A DNA stretch of 6,491 nt from Zymomonas sp. (GTDB lineage Bacteria; Pseudomonadota; Alphaproteobacteria; Sphingomonadales; Sphingomonadaceae). Location: positions 1-6,491 of the forward strand of contig JAIYAJ010000192.1 in the NCBI GenBank assembly GCA_027489105.1, written 5' to 3'. Under the pieces are notes generated by a model, which ran no database searches, was not told the origin of the DNA, and worked only from the letters and a program-made list of their open reading frames with translations. The position numbers and the translations under genes were made by a program. This document shows positions 1-5,478 of the stretch, one piece after another. The first letter of the stretch is position 1; each line of letters begins with the position of its first letter.

Positions 1-897
1 AAGTCGATCATCAGCCAGATGGCCCGGCACATCGACAAGCTCAACGACACCGAGCGCGGCCTGATCGACGGTGCGGTCAACCATGTCTGGTCGACCAAGG
101 GCCGTCAGGGCTCGATCGACGACGTGATCGAGGCGCTCAACGACGCGGGCATCGATCTCGCGCGGGATCTTGGCATCGCCATGCGCCCCTTCTCGGGCTC
201 GGGCACCTATGGCCGTTTCTTCCAGGGCGAGGTGTCCTTCCAGCTGAAGGCGGACCTCACTGTTTTCGAGCTTTCCGACCTCGCGTCGCGCGAGGAGCTG
301 CGCTCGGTGGTCCTCACCGCGATCATGTTCCTTGCCTCGCAGATGATGCGCAAAATCGATCGCTCGATCCCGAAGGCGCTGCTCCTCGATGAGGCTTGGC
401 AGATGCTGAAGGGCGGCTCGATGGCTGACTTCATCGAAGCCTACGCTCGTACCTGTCGGAAATACGGCGCTTCGCTCGTCACCGCCACCCAGAGCCTCAA
501 CGACTATTACAAGTCGGACGGCTCCAAGGCCGCGCTCGAGAACTCGGACTGGTTCGTCATCCTTCAGCAGAAGGAAGAGACGATCGCCGACTTCAAGAAG
601 CACGATCGCTTCGAGATGGACGATCACACAGACGCTCTGCTGCGCTCGCTGAAGCGCCAGGGCCGCGAGTATTCCGACATCCTCATCAAGGGGCCGGATA
701 TGCTCGCAACCGGGCGTCTCGTCCTCGATCCCTATTCCGCGACGGTCTTTTCCTCGAGCCCCCAGACCTTTGCCGACATCAAGTCGCTGATGGCCCAGGG
801 CCTGACGATGGAGTCTGCGATCGAGCGGATCGCTTTTCCCGACAATCCCGAAAAATGGAGCGGCGCCGCACCTGGCCTCGCCATGGCAGCGGAGTGA
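1..897 (+). CDS. traC: TraC-like conjugation ATPase, C-terminal part (5' end outside window)
   Basis: This is the C-terminal 298 residues of the VirB4-class ATPase that energises F-type pilus assembly at the inner membrane. The reading frame is open from base 1, so the Met codon at 19 is internal and not the start. The visible part holds the second half of the RecA-like domain. A Walker B strand, ALLLDEAW, lies at about residues 126-133, with the acidic pair D130/E131. It is followed by the ARTCRKYGASLVTATQS stretch (about 149-165) typical of TraC/VirB4 proteins, and then NSDWFVILQQ. The Walker A motif and the N-terminal TraC domain must lie upstream; full-length TraC of F is about 800-875 aa, so roughly a third is visible. 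The stop TGA at 895-897 is 5 nt before the next start. Family assignment is strong. Direct sequence support is the Walker B and its context; the role is taken from the family. Confidence 0.93.
   Translation, partial: KSIISQMARHIDKLNDTERGLIDGAVNHVWSTKGRQGSIDDVIEALNDAGIDLARDLGIAMRPFSGSGTYGRFFQGEVSFQLKADLTVFELSDLASREELRSVVLTAIMFLASQMMRKIDRSIPKALLLDEAWQMLKGGSMADFIEAYARTCRKYGASLVTATQSLNDYYKSDGSKAALENSDWFVILQQKEETIADFKKHDRFEMDDHTDALLRSLKRQGREYSDILIKGPDMLATGRLVLDPYSATVFSSSPQTFADIKSLMAQGLTMESAIERIAFPDNPEKWSGAAPGLAMAAE
891..894 (+). promoter_or_regulatory. Ribosome binding site (GGAG) for the 903 gene
   Basis: GGAG overlaps the last codon (GAG) of traC and sits 8 nt before the ATG at 903. It decides the start of the next gene: the frame is also open from an ATG at 855, but that start would lie well inside traC and has no comparable Shine-Dalgarno sequence. 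Confidence 0.6.
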
Positions 898-902
898 CCG
901 AC

Positions 903-1283
903 ATGTCGCTTGTCCACACCGAACCCAAGGGCGTGCGCCTGCACCCGAAGCCCGCACAGTCGAAGCCCGACTATGGCTTCGTGGCCTACGCCTTCCTCCA
1001 CTTCTGCGGCTTTTTCGCCACCACCCTGCTCATGACGCTGGGCGTGTTCGTTCTCGCCTTCCTCGCGATCGGCAACTTCTCGATCGACGGCATGATGCAG
1101 CATCTGGCCAACCTGTCGTCGCGCTACATCGCGGCTGATGCAGGCCGCGTGGCCAGCTTCAAGCTCATGATCGGCGGCGCCGGCATGTTGATTACGCTCG
1201 CCATCATGTTCCTCCGTCGCGGCGCGATCTTGCCGCCGCGCACCCCCGCATCCTCTATCGCAGGAGGCCAGGCCCATGTCTGA
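903..1283 (+). CDS. Unassigned two-TM membrane protein between traC and trbI
   Basis: A 126-aa protein that I do not recognise. The N-terminal about 25 residues are polar and basic (VHTEPKGVRLHPKPAQSKP). A long hydrophobic segment follows at about 27-57 (FLHFCGFFATTLLMTLGVFV), then a 30-residue polar loop, a second hydrophobic segment at about 86-104 (LMIGGAGMLITLAIMFL), and a short positively charged tail (RRGAILPPR). The basic residues at both ends favour a hairpin with both termini in the cytoplasm and the 58-85 loop in the periplasm. The ATG at 903 is chosen because GGAG lies 8 nt upstream and the start falls just after the traC stop. The gene overlaps trbI by 8 nt, so the two are probably co-translated. 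Position between the ATPase and TrbI suggests an inner-membrane accessory of the transfer channel or pilus assembly, but that is inference from context only. That it is a real gene is well supported; its function is unknown. Confidence 0.85.
   Translation: MSLVHTEPKGVRLHPKPAQSKPDYGFVAYAFLHFCGFFATTLLMTLGVFVLAFLAIGNFSIDGMMQHLANLSSRYIAADAGRVASFKLMIGGAGMLITLAIMFLRRGAILPPRTPASSIAGGQAHV
1262..1267 (+). promoter_or_regulatory. Strong ribosome binding site (AGGAGG) for trbI
   Basis: A perfect AGGAGG core lies 8 nt upstream of the trbI ATG at 1276, inside the 3' end of the preceding gene. It is the closest match to the Shine-Dalgarno consensus that I see in the window and fixes the trbI start despite the 8-nt gene overlap. 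Confidence 0.7.
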
Positions 1284-1950
1284 TGCGATCGAGAGCACCG
1301 AGCCCGCCGCTTCGTCAGCCCCGACCGCGACCTCCGCGGTTCAAGGCGCGCGGTCTCGGACCATCTTCGCTGGCTACACGGCGCTTCAGCTCTTCACCGG
1401 CCTCGTCATCCTCGTCCTGGCCATCTGGGCGATCTGGGTAACGCGCACGCTCATGCTGCCTCGCGATCAGCACATCGTTCGCGCTGACCTGTCACGCATC
1501 GTGGGCGACTATGTGACCGGACAGTCGCGCACGCTGACTCCGCCTGAGCGTGTGCAGGCGGAGATGAAGCAGTTCATGGCGGCGCTGGATGCCGAGCTGG
1601 GCCGCCGCGGTGCCAAGGGCCAGGTCGTGCTGGTCGGCGAGGCGGTCCTGTCCAAAGGCGTGCCCGACATTACCGAGGACGTCGCGAAGGCGGTGTATGC
1701 CTCCGGCGTCAATCGGCCAAAGCCCGCAAGCGAAGCCGAACTGCGTGCCGCGATCCAGCGCCAGCAGATGCAGTCGGGACAGCCTCCCATGCAGCAGCAG
1801 ACTGTGCCGGAGATGCCCACCCCGGCAGCCGTAGGACCTGACATGAACGGCTATGCCGCGCCCGCAGGTCCAGCCGCATCAACGCCGCCACTTGGCGCCC
1901 CCGGTGCCGCCACCCAGACCTTCGGAGGCCCCGATGCCGGCGGCTATTGA
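1276..1950 (+). CDS. trbI: TrbI, F-type conjugative transfer inner-membrane protein
   Basis: TrbI of F-type systems is a bitopic inner-membrane protein involved in pilus assembly; in F it affects pilus outgrowth and retraction. This 224-aa protein has a cytoplasmic Ser/Ala/Thr-rich N-terminus, one TM helix at about 36-57 (QLFTGLVILVLAIWAIWVTR), then a periplasmic region. The diagnostic part is VVLVGEAVLSKGVPDITEDV at about 117-136, matching the conserved 'AV...G.PDIT' block of the TrbI_Ftype family. F TrbI is about 128 aa. Most of the extra length here is the C-terminal tail from about 160 onward, which is low-complexity and rich in Gln, Pro, Ala and Gly (PPMQQQTVPEMPTPAA). The start is set by AGGAGG 8 nt upstream. 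The gene overlaps the previous one by 8 nt and the next by 17 nt. The assignment rests on family motif, topology and gene order. Confidence 0.87.
   Translation: MSDAIESTEPAASSAPTATSAVQGARSRTIFAGYTALQLFTGLVILVLAIWAIWVTRTLMLPRDQHIVRADLSRIVGDYVTGQSRTLTPPERVQAEMKQFMAALDAELGRRGAKGQVVLVGEAVLSKGVPDITEDVAKAVYASGVNRPKPASEAELRAAIQRQQMQSGQPPMQQQTVPEMPTPAAVGPDMNGYAAPAGPAASTPPLGAPGAATQTFGGPDAGGY
1924..1928 (+). promoter_or_regulatory. Ribosome binding site (GGAGG) for the S26 peptidase
   Basis: GGAGG lies 5 nt before the ATG at 1934, within the trbI 3' end. It supports the 1934 start over an ATG at 1853, which would put a basic, proline-rich out-of-frame translation of trbI in front of the peptidase. Confidence 0.6.
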
Positions 1951-2476
1951 GGCCCCTGCTATCCCGCGCGAGCGCTGGCGGCCCCGCAAGCATCTGTGGG
2001 CCGCGATGGCGCTCCTGATTGGCGGTACGGTCGCCTATCAAGGCATCAGCGAGTGGCAGGAGAACCATGCGTTCCTCATCAATCGCACGGAATCGCTGCC
2101 GGTCTGGGCCTTCTGGATTCACAAGAACCACATGCCAGCGCGCGGGCAGTATGTCTTTTTCAAGCCACCCTTGAGTCCGCTGCTCGCTCGACATTTCGGG
2201 AACAAGCCGGAGATGTTCGGCAAGATTGTCTATGGCATGCCCGGCGACACAGTCATCCACCGCGGCGCCGACGTGTATGTGGCCGGCAGGCTGGTCGCGC
2301 ACATGAAGCTACTGACCAAGCGTGGTGAGCCTCTGACGCAGGGCCCCACGGGTACGATCCCCGCCGGCTGCTACTATGTCGGCACGCCCCACAAGGATGG
2401 TTTTGACAGCCGCTATGCCGAAGTCGGCTATGCGTGCGTTGGCAGGATCATCGGCACGGGAGTGCCGATCCTGTGA
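1934..2476 (+). CDS. traF: TraF-like S26 family signal peptidase (conjugative transfer protease)
   Basis: A 180-aa membrane-anchored serine protease of the signal peptidase I (S26) fold, the same family as RP4 TraF, which processes and cyclises its pilin. It is not related to F-plasmid TraF, a thioredoxin-like protein, so the symbol is ambiguous. Order of elements: a basic N-terminus (RERWRPRK), one TM segment at about 21-36, then the nucleophile region LINRTESLPVWAFW with Ser54 as the likely catalytic serine. The general-base region GKIVYGMPGDTV follows with Lys97 as the likely lysine, and the C-terminal box GFDSRYAEVG lies at about 156-165. Size fits the TraF subgroup. It overlaps trbI by 17 nt and traW by a GTGA junction at 2473-2476. 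The probable substrate is the conjugative pilin encoded outside the window, which is inference. Family assignment and both catalytic residues are clear. Confidence 0.9.
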   Translation: MPAAIEAPAIPRERWRPRKHLWAAMALLIGGTVAYQGISEWQENHAFLINRTESLPVWAFWIHKNHMPARGQYVFFKPPLSPLLARHFGNKPEMFGKIVYGMPGDTVIHRGADVYVAGRLVAHMKLLTKRGEPLTQGPTGTIPAGCYYVGTPHKDGFDSRYAEVGYACVGRIIGTGVPIL

Positions 2477-3111
2477 AGCGCATGCTCGAATCCGTCGCGA
2501 TTGTGGCGCTCCTGTCCGTGAGCCTCACGTCCTCGATCCACGCCAGCGATCATGGCACGATGGGGCAGACCTTCCCAATCATCGAGCCGGATCTCCTCGC
2601 GACGATTGAGGGACGGCTGAAGCACCTGCAGGCCACCGGCGAAATCGACCGCATGAATGCGGTGTTCGCCAAGCGCGCGGAAGCCAAGGTTCGCCGCCCG
2701 ACGCCGGTAGTCGGCATCTCCCGCGCAACTGAGGCTCGGGTCTGGGACTATGATCCGTCGGTTTCGATGGATCACGACGTCCGCGATCCAAAGGGCAACT
2801 TGATCGCGCGCGCTGGTCAGGCCGTGAACCCTCTCGACTTCGTGACGCTGCATCAAACGCTCGTCTTCGTTGACGGCGACAGCAAGGCTGAAATGGCCTG
2901 GGCTACCCAGCGATACACCGACCTCGAGGCCAAAATCATTCTCGTCAGCGGATCCCCGCTCGAAGAGATGACCAACCACCAGCGCCGCTTCTACTTCGAC
3001 CAGGAAGGACGTCTCACCGGCCAGCTCGGCATCCGCCACACGCCGGCGATCGTCGAACAGTCGGGCCGCGTGCTGAAGCTTTCGGAAATCGTCCTGAAGG
3101 GGGCCAACTGA
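2473..3111 (+). CDS. traW: TraW, F-type pilus assembly protein (periplasmic)
   Basis: TraW is a periplasmic protein needed for F-pilus assembly and works with TrbC and TraU. This 212-aa protein begins with a signal peptide (basic KR, a hydrophobic stretch at about 7-20, and a plausible cleavage after SIHA at 24). Next comes the typical TraW N-terminal signature GQTFPIIEPDLLATIEGRL at about 31-49. The conserved C-terminal half carries LVFVDGDS, KIILVSGSP, RRFYFDQEGRL and LGIRHTPAIVEQSGRVL (about 130-201), a thioredoxin-fold-like pattern without cysteines; I count no Cys in the whole protein. I choose the GTG at 2473 because it overlaps the upstream TGA in a GTGA junction and gives a complete signal peptide. 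An ATG at 2482 is the alternative. The ATG at 2434 is unlikely because it adds a polar extension before the signal peptide. Confidence 0.9.
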   Translation: MKRMLESVAIVALLSVSLTSSIHASDHGTMGQTFPIIEPDLLATIEGRLKHLQATGEIDRMNAVFAKRAEAKVRRPTPVVGISRATEARVWDYDPSVSMDHDVRDPKGNLIARAGQAVNPLDFVTLHQTLVFVDGDSKAEMAWATQRYTDLEAKIILVSGSPLEEMTNHQRRFYFDQEGRLTGQLGIRHTPAIVEQSGRVLKLSEIVLKGAN

Positions 3112-3383
3112 TGCCGCTTTGGCTCGATATGCTTCGCACTCCGATGGCGGCGCCAGAAAGCGCCGGGCTACGCCGCGATCGGCGCCTTTGGCAGACGATG
3201 TGCGTCGCTAGCGCCGCCGCGGTCCTGCTGATTGCTCCGCTGACCAAGATCGTTGGCAGCTCTTCTGCCGTGCTGGTCGGTGCGCTCCTGGTGATGACGC
3301 TCATCAAAACCGGCTTTTACCTCTCGAGGAAAAAGGCGGCGGACGACGCCTACCTCGAATCAGCGACGGAGGAACTGCAATGA
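3111..3383 (+). CDS. Small two-TM membrane protein, unassigned (90 aa)
   Basis: I do not recognise this protein. The ATG shares its A with the TGA of traW (TGATG, 3109-3113), and GAAGGGGG at 3096-3103 lies just upstream as a purine-rich ribosome binding site. The N-terminal about 27 residues are amphipathic to basic (LRRDRR at about 20-25). Two hydrophobic segments follow, at about 29-45 (TMCVASAAAVLLIAPL) and 51-70 (SSAVLVGALLVMTLIKTGFY). The tail is charged and ends in acidic residues (SRKKAADDAYLESATEEL). There are no catalytic motifs and one Cys. The position is between traW and traU, where the F plasmid has no gene in its canonical order. It is probably an inner-membrane accessory of the transfer apparatus, inferred only from operon membership. 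The tight junctions on both sides and the coherent membrane topology support a real gene. Confidence 0.82.
   Translation: MPLWLDMLRTPMAAPESAGLRRDRRLWQTMCVASAAAVLLIAPLTKIVGSSSAVLVGALLVMTLIKTGFYLSRKKAADDAYLESATEELQ
3368..3372 (+). promoter_or_regulatory. Ribosome binding site (GGAGG) for the 69-aa protein
   Basis: GGAGG is located 7 nt before the ATG at 3380, inside the last codons of the 90-aa gene. Combined with the ATGA stop/start overlap at 3380-3383, it makes this start more convincing than the second ATG at 3386. Confidence 0.6.
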
Positions 3384-3589
3384 TCATGTATGGAGTTGCG
3401 TTGGCCCTGAACGCCGGGATTATCGTAGTTTTGCTGTGTGGCCCCCGGGCCCATGCCATCGGTCATCCGGCAGCGGAAATCGTTGGTGGTGTACTCGGGC
3501 TCTGCACGGGCATCATCGCGATCGTCGCACTTCTCCCGGTGAAGGCGCCCGACCGCGATCCCAAAGTGGCCGCGGATGACGCTCTGTGA
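3380..3589 (+). CDS. Small two-TM membrane protein, unassigned (69 aa)
   Basis: A 69-aa protein of unknown family. It has a first hydrophobic segment at about 4-20 (YGVALALNAGIIVVLLC), a short loop with PRAHAIGHPAAE, a second hydrophobic segment at about 34-54 (GVLGLCTGIIAIVALLPV), and a short acidic tail (APDRDPKVAADDAL). It reads as a membrane hairpin with almost no soluble domain. The start overlaps the previous stop in an ATGA junction and has a GGAGG Shine-Dalgarno sequence. The stop at 3587-3589 overlaps a GTG start in turn. It is the second of three small membrane ORFs lying between traW and traU. Its role is unknown; operon position implies a part in conjugation. Confidence 0.78.
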   Translation: MIMYGVALALNAGIIVVLLCGPRAHAIGHPAAEIVGGVLGLCTGIIAIVALLPVKAPDRDPKVAADDAL

Positions 3590-3684
3590 TCTGGCACATC
3601 GATCCCTGGGCTGTCGCCTCGGCGATCGTCACCTTCGTATCGGCTGCAGTCGTGTTGATCAGCGTCGCGGATATGCGCCGATGA
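3586..3684 (+). CDS. 32-aa single-TM microprotein overlapping both neighbours
   Basis: A very short ORF with a GTG start at 3586-3588 that overlaps the TGA of the 69-aa gene (GTGA, 3586-3589). Its own TGA at 3682-3684 overlaps the traU ATG (ATGA, 3681-3684). The predicted peptide is 32 aa: a short aromatic head (MIWHIDPW), one hydrophobic helix at about 9-27 (AVASAIVTFVSAAVVLISV), and a charged end (ADMRR). It fills exactly the 91-nt space that would otherwise be non-coding in a tightly packed operon. Support is positional and topological; I have no family match. The upstream Shine-Dalgarno sequence is weak (GCGGATGAC region), so translation may depend on re-initiation. If it is not a protein of its own, it could serve only to carry ribosomes to the poorly signalled traU start. 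Confidence 0.62.
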   Translation: MIWHIDPWAVASAIVTFVSAAVVLISVADMRR

Positions 3685-4700
3685 CGGGCCTCCGCCATCT
3701 CCTGGTCGCGTTCCTCGCAATGTTCGCCGGCGCTACACTTACCCCGAGCGCCAGCGCGCAGGTCTCAACCTGCCATGGTCGCTTCGTGAATCCGATAACG
3801 GATGTGTGCTGGTCTTGCCTGTTTCCCCTTTCAATCGGCGGTCTGTCGATCTGGCCGAGCGCGCGGCCCGACACCAGCAACCCGGCACTGCCGGTCTGCG
3901 CCTGCGGCACGCCGGTGCCCCGCATCGGGATCGCTGCCGGCTTCTGGGAGCCTGTGCGCCTCGCCGACGTCTCGACCAAGCCCTGGTGTTTCGTGTCGCT
4001 CGGCGGCGCCAAGATCGCGCCGAACTTCAATATCGGCAACGGCTACGTCCAAGGGCCGTCGCAGATCGGCGGAAAGTCGCAGAGCACCTCCAAGTGGCAC
4101 GTCCACTGGTATGTCTATCCTCTTCTCTACTGGATGGAGATCCTCACCGACTTCTTGTGCTTCGAGCAGACCAGCTTCGATATCGCCTACATCACCGAGA
4201 TCGATCCGCTCTGGCAGGACGACACCCTTACGACGCTCCTCAACCCGGAGGCGGTGCTGTTCTCGAGCCCGATCGCGCAAGCCGCTTGCGCTGCCGACTG
4301 TGTAGCCGGCACCGTCGGGCTTCCCCTCGACCCCCTCTTCTGGTGCGCTGGATGTCAGGGGCCAATGTACCCGGTGAACGGTAATGTGCCCGCGCATGTC
4401 GATCATGTGCAGGCCTCGCGCCTCGCCCTCACCCGCTTTGCCTTCAAACTCCATCGTCAGGGCTTGGCCTGGGGCACAATGGGCTCGGCAGGCCTGTGCA
4501 ACAAGTACATCATGCCGGTGCTGCGCAAGCAGCAGTACCGCGTCCAGATGACGAACCCGATCCCGACCGTCTTCGGTCCTGGATCCTGCGGGCCGCTCGG
4601 CGGCTCGACGCTTCTCCCTACGACAGGCCGCGCCTTCCCCGTCATCGGCGAAGACATGGGCTACCTCGTGTGGCGCAAGCGCAATTGTTGCGTGCTTTGA
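3681..4700 (+). CDS. traU: TraU, F-type pilus assembly and DNA transfer protein (periplasmic)
   Basis: TraU is an exported F-type protein required mainly for DNA transfer and partly for pilus assembly. This copy has 339 aa, close to F TraU (about 330). A signal peptide occupies about residues 1-26 (LLVAFLAMFAGATL, then SASA before Q27). Directly after it comes the family hallmark CHGRFVNPITDVCWSCLFPL at 31-50, then IGG. Further conserved-looking blocks are KWHVHWYVYPLLYWMEI (about 138-154) and a run of cysteines. I count 15 Cys (31, 43, 46, 73, 75, 103, 160, 203, 207, 222, 225, 273, 303, 336, 337), so oxidative folding in the periplasm is expected. The ATG at 3681 is chosen because the signal peptide starts there and because of the ATGA overlap with the microprotein. 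An ATG at 3576 would prepend 35 non-hydrophobic residues before the signal peptide and is rejected. No clear Shine-Dalgarno sequence precedes 3681. Confidence 0.93.
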   Translation: MTGLRHLLVAFLAMFAGATLTPSASAQVSTCHGRFVNPITDVCWSCLFPLSIGGLSIWPSARPDTSNPALPVCACGTPVPRIGIAAGFWEPVRLADVSTKPWCFVSLGGAKIAPNFNIGNGYVQGPSQIGGKSQSTSKWHVHWYVYPLLYWMEILTDFLCFEQTSFDIAYITEIDPLWQDDTLTTLLNPEAVLFSSPIAQAACAADCVAGTVGLPLDPLFWCAGCQGPMYPVNGNVPAHVDHVQASRLALTRFAFKLHRQGLAWGTMGSAGLCNKYIMPVLRKQQYRVQMTNPIPTVFGPGSCGPLGGSTLLPTTGRAFPVIGEDMGYLVWRKRNCCVL

Positions 4701-4705
4701 GGAGA
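4701..4705 (+). promoter_or_regulatory. Ribosome binding site (GGAGA) for trbC in the 13-nt traU-trbC gap
   Basis: GGAGA begins immediately after the traU stop and sits 8 nt before the trbC ATG at 4714. This is the longest intergenic gap in the window and one of only two junctions without overlap, so trbC appears to have its own efficient initiation signal and not to rely on coupling. Confidence 0.65.
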
Positions 4706-4713
4706 GACGAGAT

Positions 4714-5478
4714 ATGCGCCGCTTTCTGATCGTCGCAGCCGCCCTCACCGCCGGCGCTGGCATTCAGGCTCTTGCCCAGAATGCCCCCGCTTTGGTGCAA
4801 CAAGTCCAGGACCTCGACGTCGACGCCATCCAGCGTCGCTCGGCCGCCCTGCAGGAAGATGCCGCCAAGTTCGCCGAGCACGTTCGCAACCGCGGCGATG
4901 CCTTTCGCGATCAGGCTCTCGAAATGCAGGACAAGCTGCCCCAGACCCTGACCGACCTTGCCAAGGCGGATCTGCCGCGCGGGCCTGCCGGAACCTTCGA
5001 TTTCAACGAGATCATCCAGGGGGCGAGCCAGAATGCCACCGCGACGCGCGGCCAGGCTCCGCAAATCATCGCGTTCGCCAGCCTTTCCATGCCGCCGGAA
5101 TCGCTGCGTCGCCTGATCGCCGACACCACCAAGGCTGGCGGCGTCGTGGTCTTTCGCGGCTTCCCGAACAACTCGATGAAGGCGTTTAGCGCGGCGATGC
5201 GGAACGTCGTGACGAAGGATGACCAGCTCTCCAACGTTGGCATCGACCCTCGGCTCTTCCGCGCCTTCAACGTGCAGGCGGTGCCTGCCTATGTCGCGGT
5301 CTCGTCCGACTTCGATCTTTGCTCGGGCTTCTCCTGCCAGGACAAGCTCCCGCCCTATGACAGCATGACTGGCAATGTGACGGTCCGCTATGCGCTCGAG
5401 ACCTTCTCCGACGCGCGTGGTCCTGGCGCCGCAGTCTCCAAGATCGCCCTCGCGAATATGGCGAAGGCCGGATCGTGA
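4714..5478 (+). CDS. trbC: TrbC, F-type pilin assembly protein (periplasmic)
   Basis: TrbC is a periplasmic protein needed for F-pilus assembly and functionally linked to TraW and TraU. This 254-aa copy has a signal peptide (MRR, a hydrophobic stretch at about 4-16, cleavage likely after ALA at 21). An N-terminal region rich in Gln, Ala and charged residues at about 26-85 looks helical, possibly coiled-coil. The conserved TrbC domain runs from about 117 to 230. It carries IIAFASLSMPPESLRRLI, then VVFRGFPNNSM, VGIDPRLFRAFNVQAVPAYV, and GNVTVRYALE. This is a thioredoxin-like pattern with the 'vPa' cis-Pro-type site but no CxxC; the only cysteines are C203 and C208. F TrbC is about 212 aa, so the N-terminal region is longer here. 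The start is well defined by GGAGA 8 nt upstream, and the gene overlaps traN by a GTGA junction. Confidence 0.9.
   Translation: MRRFLIVAAALTAGAGIQALAQNAPALVQQVQDLDVDAIQRRSAALQEDAAKFAEHVRNRGDAFRDQALEMQDKLPQTLTDLAKADLPRGPAGTFDFNEIIQGASQNATATRGQAPQIIAFASLSMPPESLRRLIADTTKAGGVVVFRGFPNNSMKAFSAAMRNVVTKDDQLSNVGIDPRLFRAFNVQAVPAYVAVSSDFDLCSGFSCQDKLPPYDSMTGNVTVRYALETFSDARGPGAAVSKIALANMAKAGS

Noticed and set aside
1853..1933. Upstream ATG extending the S26 peptidase by 27 codons
   Set aside because: The extension is an out-of-frame reading of the trbI tail, and GGAGG lies directly before the 1934 ATG.
3576..3680. Upstream ATG extending traU by 35 codons
   Set aside because: The added residues are Arg/Cys/His-rich, not hydrophobic, and would bury the signal peptide; the same DNA read in another frame gives the 32-aa TM peptide with perfect overlaps.
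4275..4291. Perfect inverted repeat GCGCAAGC-C-GCTTGCGC inside traU, possible hairpin or operator
   Set aside because: It falls in the middle of a coding region with no T-tract after it, and the codons (Ala-Gln-Ala-Ala-Cys-Ala) fit the protein. A single short palindrome in 6.5 kb of GC-rich DNA is not strong evidence.
3831..4763. A 310-codon open frame on the minus strand opposite traU and the start of trbC
   Set aside because: It crosses the junction of two sound plus-strand genes and is rich in Arg, Ala, Glu and His without any recognisable domain; this is a codon-bias shadow.
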